From Datisca glomerata (lineage: Eukaryota; Streptophyta; Magnoliopsida; Cucurbitales; Datiscaceae): a stretch of DNA of 64,000 bases. How positions within the stretch are numbered: position 1 is the stretch's first letter; each line of letters opens with the position of its first letter. The stretch lies in the NCBI GenBank assembly GCA_003255025.1, contig QANY01002362.1, positions 372,001 to 436,000 on the forward strand. The letters are read 5' to 3'. This document shows positions 24,451 to 40,641 of the stretch, piece by piece. A program made the translations under genes and the position numbers. The notes under the pieces were generated by a model. That model was not told the DNA's origin. It searched no databases and worked only from the letters and a program-made list of their open reading frames with translations.

Positions 24451-26136
24451 AATAAAATCCATTGCTACACCGGTTAACAAAAAGGGCACAACCACCAAAA
24501 CAAAAGTCAGCAAAATACCAACCAAAAACAAAGCACGATACAAATCTATCCAGAAAAACAGAAAATATGACGGAAAAAAAGCACATACCTATAAAAAACA
24601 AAAAAAAACCCTAAACATTAAATATGCTAATAAAACATAATTCTTAAAACTATAGAAATTAATCCACAATAACAACAAAACAATCGAACAATACCAAATT
24701 ATAAATTACATCTATAACAATTGGAAAAATCTTAGATTTAAACACTAATTATCAAATGAAATGAAAACCCTAAATTAAACACCAACTAACAACATAAATG
24801 AAAAGGAAAAAAATTTCACATAGTTGTACTAATCACAAACAGACGTTTAAAACCTACCAAAACCCATATCCAATTATGAACAGAAGGTTATTATTCTGCA
24901 AGGAAAAAAAAGACCAAGTCAAAACCATCACAAAGACAATTGAGAACTAAACTGAACCATACACATAGCCAATTTTAGTTCAACAACAACCACCTGAACA
25001 AATCGAAGGAGGAGGGAAATTACCCAGATCAAGCGACAGCCCCAACGAACAAAAGGCAAAGGCCAACGGAGACAGAGGGAGACTACACAAAGAAAATGAG
25101 ATTCATTACTAATTATTACCGTTAATGGAACGCTAATATTTACTAATTGTGTGAAAAAAGTTCTATCTAAGTTTTTATTTGGGATCAACAACCTCAAAGA
25201 TCAAACAACTTTAATAAATATATTAAAGCTGACAATTCATCTTATTAAAAGCACCTATATGTCCCAACTTGAAAACTTTTGTAATTAATTATGAAGCCTA
25301 ACTTTGTAAAATGAAAGCATTAGATCTAAAACATATATGTGCAAGCGTAAAAGTCAAGAGCATAATACTAACTGATAAATTGTAAGAGAGATCTCAAAGG
25401 CTTTTCAATCAGCAAGATCAATCATGGAGGAGACAATAGCAAGAATGATACATATATTCTAAAATAATTTATTTCCAACAAGAACTACAAAAGAAAGTTC
25501 TATAATAATTTCTTGTTATCAATTTTAGATAAAAGGCTACTGGAGCTCAAAGATGGACCATAGATCTCAGTGCACTTTACGAGCAAACAACATATTTTCA
25601 GGGATAAACACAATGGGGCAAATGAGTTTTTCAAACTACCTATATCCAACCAATTTTATGTCCTCTTTAAGCTTGGGAATTTAACCAATCATCAAGATAT
25701 TTCATCTCAGAAAGACCACTTGAACGTGCAAAATCAAGAAAGATTTCCAATTGCTGACCACATTTCAATTCAAACAAACGTTAACTGAAACATTTAATAA
25801 ATGTTAAAGTACTTAAACTTGAAACAAAGCTAATTCAGTTCATTTCATTTTTTGTCATACTTAAATCGAAAAAAAAAGGATTGAACAACGTATTGCAGAA
25901 TGGATTTATCTCTCCTCAATTTCTTTTAATTTGCTTAACACTTTTTATATCTTGAAACCTAAGAAATATGAGAATTTCGAAAGAAAAGATATTAGACATA
26001 ACAAGTACGAGCTAAGTTTGACATTTGTTTTCTCTATCGTCCCAGAGAGCTACTTAAAAAGCTTCAAAACAGCAAGCAAACATGCATATAATCTAAAGGA
26101 AAAGAAATAAGTAAATTTTATATACTATGACTTTAC

Positions 26137-26245
26137 CTTGTCTCCAGCAGCTAGGATCACTAATTGCCCAGCTTCTGCAGGTCTTTTACTGCCTGAAACA
26201 GTAGTTTCAAAGCAAAAACTAGCCTTCAATGTAATTGCGCAAACA
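26137..26245 (-). pseudogene. Exon-like piece of an unidentified gene, shared with CACTA element
   Basis: On the minus strand an open stretch reads HVCAITLKASFCFETTVSGS, then KRPAEAGQLVILAAGDK, followed by a GTAAAG donor (exon end at 26137). The matching plus-strand stretch at 4606-4715 in the CACTA element shares much of its DNA and the GSKxPA..GQLV..LA core. I do not recognise the parent protein. Confidence 0.5.
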
Positions 26246-27295
26246 TGTACTGCAAAAGTTTATATCTAACCAACTGGTAATGGTAAAAATATTGCTCAAA
26301 GTCAAGGCAAAGAGAAAATAAATTGACATGTTTCCCTTCGGGTATTTTATAGTGCACCATGCTTTGGATTTCAATATATTTCTTACAAGGAAAAAAATTA
26401 ACCTCAAATCACCAACTGGAAATTCAGCGATTAACAAAAGCTATACCTAAAGAGACAGAAATAGAGGAGGTTCGCTTCGTATACCGATGACTGAAAGTTA
26501 TCGATTGATGTCTCTCCACGCACTATGTTGCTTTATGTTGCTTCAGATTACAAAACAAAGATACGAAGCAAAACAGACAGAGAAAGAGACACAAATTAGC
26601 CTATTATCTATTCACCCAAAACTATAAACATCCACACAAACTACATTATCAGCAGATATATACATAGATCGATTGAGAATATCAGACGAAGCAATCATCA
26701 CTACATTACCTCTGACAACCAAATGCAACAGCCAACGTGAAGACACACAGCTCATCAGAAGAAGAAAAAAATACAGAGCAAAAGAAAGAACAAGAAAAAC
26801 AATGAGGAAACTGAACACAAGATACATAGAAGAAAAAAAAACATACCCACTATAAAGGGACCGATCAAAATATCCATCATCAACAAACAATTTGTCATAC
26901 CTTTTAAAATAAAGATATAACAACTAGACAATACAACACAATAACAAGCTTCTAAAAATAAGAAATTATGTCAAATAACACATCCACAAAAATAACGAAA
27001 AATAAAAAATAGAAGCAATTTCATGACATAATACCCAATTTACCTGTAGCTTCAACTCAAAATAACTAACTTGGAGATAACAAAAGACGAGAACACTCAA
27101 AATCCAAACCATAACAAATTTGAGTAGTCAGCATCAACAAACTATAATTTAAAGCAGAATCAAAGATCGATAGGAGAGTTTTGTAATCTAGATAAAAATG
27201 AAGCAACAATTCAAAAAAAATTCACCCACCCTTCACAAACAAAGACTAAACAAACACAAAAGCATATGAAGGAAAAGTTAAATTTCCGTATAACG

Positions 27296-27960
27296 AACCC
27301 TAATCTATACACACAAACAAAGAAAAGAAATAAAACCCACTGAGCCGCGTAATATGACCACAACAACTAAAAACAAGCGCCATTGACTGACCACAGAAAC
27401 AGAGAAAAGATACATAAAAACCCGAGCCACAGAATATAGGTGGAAAATAAAAATAACTGAACACTCCTAAACCAGAACATGACAAAAAAATACAACTCTA
27501 TTCAAAAGATAATAACATAAAAACCCTAAACAAATGACATAAACACAGCACACTAATTAAAAAGATAAGATATAAACAAATAAACAAACAGTATGCGCCG
27601 AATAAAACAGAGCAGTCGACGAAAAAGCATCATAAAGCAACACTCTCAACCAAAAACCACCATTTAAAACACCATAAACACAAACATTTGTAATTCGGTC
27701 AACATTTCTCGAATTCACAAAAAAAATTAAAAAATCAAACTTTAATAGAACAACAGATAAACAAACAAAATCTAAAAACACGAATACCGTGCATCAAAGT
27801 CAGAAAATCAATAACAAAAAGTAAACAGAAACACGTGAATGTCTAATTTATAAACCCACAAGCAGAAAACAAACAAACCACATCGATTAAGACAGGTAAA
27901 AAATTTCAAACAGTCAATCTATCCTTACAATACATTCCAATTCTATCCTAAAATAGAAGA
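27296..27960. repeat. Internal Helitron module, copy 2
   Basis: Shares CACTGAGCCGCRTAATATGACC, GTAATTCGGTCAACATTTCT (27689 on, as at 23598) and the CACGTGAATGTC..TTTATAAACCCACA segment with copy 1. It lacks about half a kilobase relative to copy 1. Confidence 0.75.
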
Positions 27961-28789
27961 AAAAAACCAATAGTAGGCGCCCAATAAAACAATATAGGTT
28001 ACGAAACCAAAAAAGCACTAAACATAATCCAAATCTATCCTAAAACAGAGGAAAATTCAAAATAAAATTTGAACCCCATCCTCACCAACAACAATATAAA
28101 TCATTTTATATATAGAGAAATGAAAGAAGACAAAAACCACTGCCTGGACAGAAATTTCTAAACACAGAAGACAAAATCCACCAAACAACAAAGAAATTTT
28201 TTGATACCATAATCAGACAGAACAATAATGAAACAAAAGACCAAAAACGACAAAAAATAAGAACAGATAAGCCTAAATTTTTTTAAAAATAAAATCAATT
28301 ACCAAATTAATTGACAGATCTCCAATTTTCAGGCAGACAAAGGGAAAAAGTAAAGATTGAGAAAAATAACAACAATAAATTCAATCAACTTTGAATTTGA
28401 ACTCATTAAACATAAATTAGAAATGATCGGCCATCTACAAATCTAATATAACAGAGAAGTAAGAGCACAAACAAACAACAATAACTATAACAACAAAAGA
28501 ATCAATATTTAGAGAAGAAAAATCACGAGCATACCTCTGTCTCTGCAAATGAGTATGGATAATAAGTCAAGGAATGAAGAAAGATTCAGATCGAGAACCT
28601 CCTTAGACCGATGACTCGAAAATCCTAAGCAAAGAAAAAATAGATTGATGAGACAAGAGAACAGGATAAAAAGCAAAGAAAAAAAATGAAAAAACAAGAC
28701 AGAAAACAGAGAAATACATATCATCAACGAACTCAGGCAACCAAAAAAAGGGACGAAAAACTAAAACAAAAGCACAACCAACAGCTTTC

Positions 28790-29390
28790 AAAAGATAATA
28801 CAATTCTATCCTAAAAAAATAACATAAAAACCCTAAACAAATAGCACAAATACAACACACTGCTTAAAAAGACAGACATAAACAAATAGTACACACTGAA
28901 TAAAATAGAACATATGACTAAAGAAACACCATAACACAACACTCTCAGCCAAAGACCACAATTTAACCAAACAACAGTTGACAAATGTCGATTTGCAACC
29001 CCTACTACATCTTCCAGAATATCACGAACAAACATGAGCCAGGAACTAAACCAAAACTAAGCAATCACAAAACCGAATGAACATATATAAAGAATAAAAA
29101 AACAACAGAACTACTTCAAAAATCATATGAATATCAACATAACAGTCACCAGTCAGAAAAATCTAATCACCTTACAAACTAAAAGTCACAGGAACAAAAA
29201 TGTAGCACGTGAATATCACACTTATAAACCCATACATGGAAAACAAACAAACCGCACCGATTGAGACAGATAACAAGACCACCGATTGTTGAGAAGATAT
29301 ACTTGCAATACAATGTAAGTCTATCCTAAACCCAAACAAAGGGGTATGGGCTATCAACGATTGACACAGGAAAAAAAATCCACCGATCAA
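28790..29390. repeat. Internal Helitron module, copy 3
   Basis: Shares AAAAGATAATACAATTCTATCCTAAA, CACTCTCAGCCAAA, and the long block at 29040-29370 (GAACATATATAAAGA to CTATCAACGATTGACACAGG) that matches 24060-24450 of copy 1. Confidence 0.75.
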
Positions 29391-30082
29391 CAATTGAGAG
29401 AAAAGAAATAAAAAAGTAGATTACTTTGCTAACACGCAGTTATTAAAACAAAAGACTGACTATAAAATGGTTGAAGAAATACCCAAGAAAACCACCGCTA
29501 CACCGCAATACAAAACCCAAAACTAATTTTCCTGCCACCCAACAAAACAAAGTTCAACCCGAAGCAACCAAGCAAATAAGAAAAAAAATAAAAGATTATC
29601 AATCTTATCTTGGCGTCGACTAAGACAAGAAAACCACATATGTCATTCAAACAAGAAAATGAAAGAATCCTAACTAATCGTTGTTAAACAAACAAACATG
29701 AAAATTTCAAAAGATATGAACAAAAAAATCATGAAAAAATCTAATCTGTTGGATGAGCCAAACTAAAGTCATTCAGACCTCCATTGCCGGCCACCACACT
29801 GAAATTAGCCTTTCACAAAAAGGGGGAGGACCAGAGCTTCATGCAAAACCTGCGAAAAACAAGTAGAATAGAAGAGTAAGAAACCCTAAGCCATAACAGC
29901 CTCTGCCGAAGAGGAGAGAAGGAGAGGAAAATTAGAGAAAGAACTCTAAAGCTAAAGAAGAAGATACATATATATGTGTGTGTTAGATAACGAACGGCTT
30001 GAATTAAAGAACTTAATCGGCTCAGATTTATTCTCACAACTAAACGAACGGCTTAGATCAAAACAATCCTACGATTAAAATT

Positions 30083-30348
30083 CGGTCAGTAATTTCAACT
30101 TTCAAAATGACTCTTACGCCCCTAATGCTAGGGAAATATTCTGCACAATAGGAGGGGTAAATTCATCAATAAAATTCACACACTCTATCAGAACTCTCTT
30201 TATTATAGAATAAGATCAATATTTTTAACTTTTGAAATGACTCTTACACCCCTGATGCTATGGAAAAATTCTACACAATAGATCGGGTAAAATCATCAAT
30301 AAAATTCACACACTCTATCAGGACTCTTTCTTTTATTATAGAGTAAGA
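30083..30348 (-). repeat. Tandemly doubled Helitron 5' terminus
   Basis: Two units of about 133 bp (30083-30215 and 30216-30348). Each ends (plus strand) with AAAATTCACACACTCTATCA, then CTCTTT, then TTATTATAGARTAAGA, and each carries AAATGACTCTTACRCCCCT. They differ by about 15%, so the doubling is not recent. Confidence 0.85.
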
Positions 30349-34897
<4,549 letters not shown>

Positions 34898-35859
34898 ATC
34901 ACGTGGCTTTCTTTAAGAATCTAAATATCCTATCGACCGCGCCACCTTTCGTCAAATGAATTAAATCGCTTAAAGGGATTTCATACATCAAATCGGCAAT
35001 CCCTTCGTCATGTATTAGAGAAGTTCGATTAACTTGAGTTTCACCATTCCATTATGCGGTAGGTCATTCTTGTGGAATCAGCTTCTTCCTTCCTGAAGCT
35101 GTGAAGCAGGGTCAAGGTCACCTTCATTTTACTGACATTTTTAGTTGTATTCAATTACATTAGCATGCTTAAATTCTTTTGACTGAGTTAGTTCAGCAGC
35201 TATTTATTGTTTCAGTTTTTGAAAATAAATGTAAATTATACTTAGTATTGTGTTTCTTTCTGGTGTTTCTGTATTCAGGGCTAAACATACCATTTGGTCC
35301 TCCAAGTTTACACAAGTTTTCCATTTCGTCCCTGTAAATCGGATTGTTCTGATAAGTTTTCGAATAATTTAAAATTTTGCAATCGGGTTATTGTGTCTGT
35401 CTCAAATTTGTCCTTATGAGGGCATAAACTTTTCATGTTTATTGTGTTGATCAGATCTAAACTGTATAGATCCAAGCTCAAGGGCTCAGATATGTCAAAC
35501 ATGATCTCTTGTTAGCAAACTCTAACACGAGACAACATGTTTTCCGATATATATGGGGTTGATTTTGTCAAACAAACAAATTCGAAACTGAGAGACAAAA
35601 ACGAGCTGGCGGCCCCATTACAAGATCGCGAAATATGTTCAAGTAGTGTTTAACGACAATAAAAGAAGCTCCCAAATTATCTATGTAGTAAAATTAAATA
35701 AAGCCCCATGAAATCAAATTCAACCCTACCTCAATGTAAATGTGAACAAACTCCACTTCTCATGCAGCATAGTATTTGTTTCATCTTGGACCCTAACATG
35801 AGATTTTAAAACAAAACCCAACCCATTATAATCCTATGGATAAAGGGTGGAGTCAGTCA

Positions 35860-35981
35860 CTCTATTTCGAAAGAATCTCTTATTCGGCTTAAGTCAAATA
35901 AAATAAATAAACATTATCAACTCTATTTCGAAAGAATCTCTTATTCGGCTTAAGTCAAATAAAATAAATAAACATTATCAA
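35860..35981. repeat. Perfect 61-bp tandem duplication
   Basis: A unit starting CTCTATTTCGAAAGAATCTC and ending AAATAAACATTATCAA occurs twice back to back (about 35860-35920 and 35921-35981) with no difference that I can see. It is very recent, or an assembly duplication. Confidence 0.93.
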
Positions 35982-37584
35982 TAGGAATAGAAAACTTCTA
36001 ATACTTCCTAGAGTATCTAGAGCTCATTACTCCGTCACAAAAATTTAAATGTGTATTTTTTTTTAATTTTAATTAATTGAAGAGATGGACGGTGAGTTGT
36101 GTTGGAATACTCGATATTCCAATAAGTATTAGAAGTTCAAGTTTTCCCCGATAGGAGGTTGACAAATCTAGCCTCCAAGTTTTTCAACATTGTTTTCTTT
36201 AAGATTATAAAATCCAACTTCCTTCGATTATTGCACATAACTCACTTATTCTTAATAACTTAATCTGAAATGTCAAATTTGTTTCTTCAATATTCAATTT
36301 AAGTTTTCAGTAAAAAAAAGAAAAAAAATATTTTAGACATATTCTCAAGCCATGATATATCGTGTTATAATTCATAAGAAAATAAAATTAAAAATATGAT
36401 AGATAATATTGACTTGATAGTACAAATTCTTAAGAAAAAAAGTAAGCGGGACATTTTGGGAAGAACAATGTATTATGGACTTGTGTAATTTGAGCGTTTT
36501 TATGAGTTTTGAAACCATTGTGTCTAAGTAGTTAACATAAAATTAAATTGTTAAGCCTGACTATCCATATTGTGTCGAACAAAAAATTATTTATTTTGTA
36601 TTTTTTACTCATTTTGACCGTCTAATTTGATTGGACAACCTAAATTTAACTTTCTTCCTATCGTTGATAAGCACCGTAGAGATGTAAATCCATTAAAATA
36701 AAACATAAAGGACATTGCTATAATTATATCATTCTTTTTTCTTTTCTTTTTTTAAAAATTGTAGACAGTGTAATTGTTTTTTTTTCTTTAAGAAAAGAGT
36801 ATACCTGTGGGGATAAACCGATAATCAAGGATATCTTATGTTGCGCAGACATTGAGAGGTGCGTCACGCGCGGTGGTAAACCGTGTGGAACCCACCCCCT
36901 GCTTTTCAAACTTCCAAGTCAAAGGACAAAAATCCAACTGATTTCCGACATGTCACGTGGATGCTATGATTTGTGGGTCCTACCTTTGTCTCTCTCCTCT
37001 GTCCAACTAATCATGCTCCATAATTACTTGTTATCATTTTAGTTCTACTAACTCCCACTTAATGCTCCATATTTACTATATTTAACGACTAATATTATTA
37101 TTTATTCACTTATTAATTTAAAAAATATATATAAAAAACTAAGAAAATTGAATGATTAAGTTGGTTGGGCTGAGACGTGATTAACAATAAATCAATCGTT
37201 TAGTTGAATAATGATAAACTTATTGTTTGGATAATATGATCGAATTAAACAAATTTCAATCTAAACTTATAATTAAAATACAACCTAGCTATGAGGCTTT
37301 AAACTAATTTCTTGTTTTGAAAAACAATAGTAGATTATCTCTTGCTATCCATATAGGACATGATTAACCAATTGAGATTAGTGAACTATAAGGTATGAAT
37401 CTACAATGTAGGTTATTTCAAAAATCCTCTTTTCCTTATTTTCGAGATTCAAATATAGTTATGATATCCTCGTGACATATATTTCGAGATCTAAACATGG
37501 TAATATCATTAAATTAAACTATAATTATTAGGCTTTTTTTTGCAAGACATAGTTAACATATAAGAATATTTTTATTTATAAACA

Positions 37585-37612
37585 CTAGTCAAACATTATG
37601 TGCGACGCACAT
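37585..37612 (-). mobile_element. Possible Helitron 3' end (minus strand)
   Basis: On the minus strand: hairpin ATGTGCGTCGCACAT, nine bases, then CTAG followed by T. This matches the Helitron 3' layout. I could not find a matching 5' TC end at higher coordinates, so the extent is unknown. Confidence 0.4.
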
Positions 37613-38221
37613 GATTCAACTTAATATTAGTTTCGTAATATAAATCATTTGAATCTTAAATTATCTACATAGGTAAATTAATTTACCAAACAAATGTATG
37701 ATTCATTTAATAATTAATTAATCTAAGTATTATATATTGTTAGCCTTTATACAGTGATTAATGATCTATCATGTAAATCTATCGTATACCGCATATAATT
37801 TTTGTTATTTCAATGTTTTTCATTGAATTTTTTTTAAAAATAATACATTACTTTGATCGGACATTAAATTCGCTGTAATTTCTTAATGTCGTATAATTTT
37901 AAATAAAAATATCACTAAAGTTTTAGTTAAACGCAACCAACTAATCAAGTCAATTAGAAATGTATATGAATCATTAAAACATGTATATTGCATTGTATTA
38001 TAGTTTAATTGTCAATTATTTTTCACTTTTATCAAATTTTCAAAAAAAAAAATTTCTATAATTCACCATGTGTAATTAATATAAATTATACTATAAATTT
38101 TATTATTATAATAAATCATAATTACTGTTCTTTTATATATAAAATGATGATGATAGATTGTTCAAAAATATTTACTAATTACTTTTAATAATAATCAACT
38201 ATTAATTATAATTTCAATTGA

Positions 38222-38300
38222 TAAGATGAGTTGACGCAATTGGTTAGATCTTTACACCTATACCTTCAAAATCATGAATTCGAATCATATTTTCATGTCA
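38222..38300 (+). repeat. tRNA-related (SINE-like) sequence
   Basis: Contains an A-box-like GAGTTGACGCAATTGGTTAG and, 40 bp on, a B-box-like GAATTCGAATCATA, in the order of an RNA polymerase III promoter. The same arrangement recurs on the minus strand at 60185-60290. It does not fold into a complete tRNA, so a SINE head is more likely than a tRNA gene. Confidence 0.5.
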
Positions 38301-38360
38301 ATAATGTAACTTTGGCAAAAATAAATAAATTTCAGTTACAATCACACAGCCTAGTGCACT

Positions 38361-38400
38361 ACTACAAAATGCACTGCATTTATCATTAGACTGATCTTAG
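38361..38400 (+). mobile_element. Orphan CACTA-like left end
   Basis: CACTACTACAAAATGCACTG matches the terminal sequence of the CACTA elements in this window. No partner end with the same 3-bp flank is evident downstream, so it may be a decayed or truncated element. Confidence 0.4.
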
Positions 38401-38959
38401 GTAGGTTAACATTGACTATCCCAAATTAATTACTTCGGATTCCTTAATGTTTAGTCAACATTCGCACCCAGTTGTTTGCTAGATTTTAAGCACATAACCC
38501 ATGCAATATTTTATCTAATAAATTGCTAATTAAAGAACCTTCCTTCATTTCTTTTTAATCTACCCGTGATTAGTTCCACCGACAATGTGCTTATGTTGTT
38601 GCCATATCATCTTAATCCCAGTTCGTTATTTTTTGAAGTTAATATAAATTAAAAAAGGCAATCACACTGTCAATAACAATAAATTTGCTAATTCTATTAT
38701 CGACCCCATGCATAGTACATCGTCGACATGGATTCAAATTATATAGTCATTATCTCGTGTGCTAAGTCTATGCTTCCGTCTCAATTAAATGTGATGGGAT
38801 GTATATATATTTAGAATGGATAATCTGATACAAACTCGTAGATTTATGAAGTAACTTATATGCATATTCATTTCAATTAAAAAAAGATGGAGAGCACATC
38901 TAATGATTAAGATTATGAATGAAATAACTAATTAAACAATTCTTATTTTTAATTTTTTT

Positions 38960-39465
38960 TGTCAAAGAAAAGGTTCCCGTAGACAAACAAAGAGCTACAA
39001 GAAGTCCGATACCTATCGGAGGAGGGCATCAAACCAAGTACAAATTCTACTATCGAAACCATAACTAGCCAAGAAGTGGGCTAGATGGTTACCATCTCTA
39101 GGTATATGACAGAATGATACCGTGGCAACTTTCGAGCACATCTTGCAAATATCATTCAATATAGGAAAATTAAAGGCGGTCTAAGACAGTCTCAAAGGAA
39201 TATGAAAGAATCTGAAGATTGGCATCATTCGGAAGATGACAACTCTCTAAACCCCAAAGAATGGCCAAGGATTGAGCTGTTGAAACATTACCAACCGGGT
39301 CTACAGCCTTGAAGCCCATGTTCTGGATAGCACCATCTGGGACAAAAAGGGCCCAACCTAATCCTCCCATTTCTTCCTTCCAAGCAGCGTCCACAACCAG
39401 GTTCCAACAGCCAAGCTTCAAATGAACCATGCGAGGAGCGAGCTTCACATCACCTACAGACAAGG
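38960..39465 (-). pseudogene. RNase H-like domain, LINE-type remnant
   Basis: On the minus strand, 39463-39170 encodes LVVDAAWKEEMGGLGWALFV, then STAQSLAILWGLE. After a frame break the strand continues with CHIPRDGNHLAHFLASYG and ICTWFDALL, ending near 38970. This is the plant RNase H-like domain found at the 3' end of LINE-type retroelements and in related stand-alone genes. A minus-strand A-rich run follows at about 38960-38945, consistent with a poly(A) tail. The catalytic Asp (VDAAW) is visible. No reverse transcriptase lies upstream, so the copy is 5'-truncated and frameshifted. Confidence 0.68.
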
Positions 39466-40641
39466 AGAGAGACTGTTGGGCCTTAAGAGGAAAGAAGGAA
39501 CTCCCTTAATTGGTTGTCTATTTTCAATGGCAGCCAAAGGATTTGTAGTTAAGCCTTTTAAAATATTTATTGTTTCTGATTGATTGAACATTATTATGTA
39601 TCACCGTAATTCTCAACACTACCATGATATGATAACATTCGTTACTCGTGAACTTTCGGTATATTTTTTTGATTTATCATGCTTAAAGTGAGGAGTACAT
39701 GCACGATTAACTTTTACTTGTTCTAACAATCCTTATCATCAATAAAAGCGGATGAAACCTCAATATGGGCATTGAATAGAAGGCAGTCGGCACATGGGGC
39801 ACATACAAAATGTAGGTTCAAATTACTCCATTTTCAAAGCTATTTAAAGCTTAAACTGAACGCAACTGAGGAATTAAAATAACACCTTAAGTAAATAATA
39901 TATATATATATATATATTTGTATGCGCGTGTATACCTATATTAGTACATAAGACTTCTCACAATCCATATAATTTAGCGACATTTGAAAATATCTCATTT
40001 TATCCTTAATTTCAAACTTACTAGAATCTGATCCAATACTGTTTTGCTAGCTTCAAAATACTAACAAGGAGTAAAGTGAAGATGTTTTGCGATTTTAAGG
40101 ACCATAATTAAAGAAAGGCTGTTGAGTGACTAAAATAGTATTTATGTCCGAGTGACAGTAAGAATTTGCTTTTCTTCATTTTAAGCAAGACTCACCGGTC
40201 ACCACCATAATTCTCATCACGCGGAAACGCGTCATTGCGCCGAATTCTTCGCAAAGTGACAACCTTAATTACAGTCTTTTATCCATTTTAATACACCAAC
40301 CACTCCCAATTGATGACAATACTAATACCCAATTTCCAGTTTCCAATTTCAAAAATTTACTTCACTTTCTGCTATAGCTGCTTTGGGGAAGGTAGTTTTT
40401 CTCGCTCTTTCTTTATTTAAAGCCTTCCACCCAGTTGCACAACCTCAACCACTCCACTGTGACTGTCTGTGACCCAAAGGGGCTGTAGCAATCAATATTA
40501 CACCCTCAAAGCTGGTACCTTTTTCTTGCTCTTGCTCTAATCCAGCTCTGTTTTGGCAAGAATCTGGCCTTTTTTTGTTGGGTCTGTTTTTCTTTTGATT
40601 TTTCTTTTTGTTAACAACGGTGGCATTGTTGCAGATTTTCA
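39466..40641. promoter_or_regulatory. Intergenic DNA and promoter of the SKU5-similar gene
   Basis: AT-rich up to about 40150. Nearer the gene, TTTCTTTATTTAAAG (about 40408) is a plausible TATA region. The leader may hold an intron, because a donor-like GCTG/GTACC near 40513 pairs with GTTGCAG/ATTTTCAATGG just before the start codon. A (TA)n run is at 39898-39918. Confidence 0.45.

Larger units (their letters stand above)
22913..30082. other. Helitron body, A/C-rich on plus strand, no intact gene
   Basis: The plus strand is strikingly rich in A and poor in G over about 7 kb, so the minus strand is T/G-rich, like stacked plant introns read from the minus strand. The many short minus-strand frames here are Phe/Leu/Ser-rich products of this bias, not genes. 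GGGTTTT/AAACCCTAA-type text near 24770, 27300, 28830 and 29880 resembles leaders and first introns of expressed genes. A minus-strand leader-like stretch lies at about 29990-29840 (a TATATATG box, CT-rich run, TTTTTCGCAG acceptor). Only 26137-26245 looks like an exon. Confidence 0.5.
20954..30348 (-). mobile_element. Helitron (minus strand) carrying a PGAP3 fragment
   Basis: Minus-strand 3' end: a 7-bp-stem hairpin GCACGTG/CACGTGC (plus 20965-20983), then CGGGTAC, then CTAA followed by host T (CTAA at plus 20957-20954). This is the Helitron layout of hairpin, short spacer and CTRR/T. Minus-strand 5' end: TCTTACTCTATAATAAAAG starting at 30348, the TC start and ATAATAAA text common in plant Helitrons. 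The unit just inside repeats it (second 5' end at 30215, preceded by A). Length 9,395 bp. I see no Rep/helicase protein, so it is non-autonomous. The captured PGAP3 piece lies on the same strand as the element, as often found for Helitron captures. Confidence 0.75.
34898..38220. other. Intergenic DNA downstream of prolyl-tRNA synthetase
   Basis: 34898-35270 should hold the 3' UTR. 35280-35560 has repeat-like text (TTTGGTCCTCCAAGTTTACA) similar to Mutator-type terminal sequence, but I could not find its partner. The remainder is AT-rich with no coding signal, apart from the tandem duplication at 35860 and the Helitron-like end at 37585. Confidence 0.45.

Noticed and set aside
22913..30082. Many Phe/Leu-rich minus-strand open frames (for example 23540-23746, 28603-28860) that look like membrane proteins
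   Set aside because: They follow from the A-rich plus strand: minus-strand T runs read as Phe and Leu. No shared domains, no splice-supported model, and overlapping frames look equally good.
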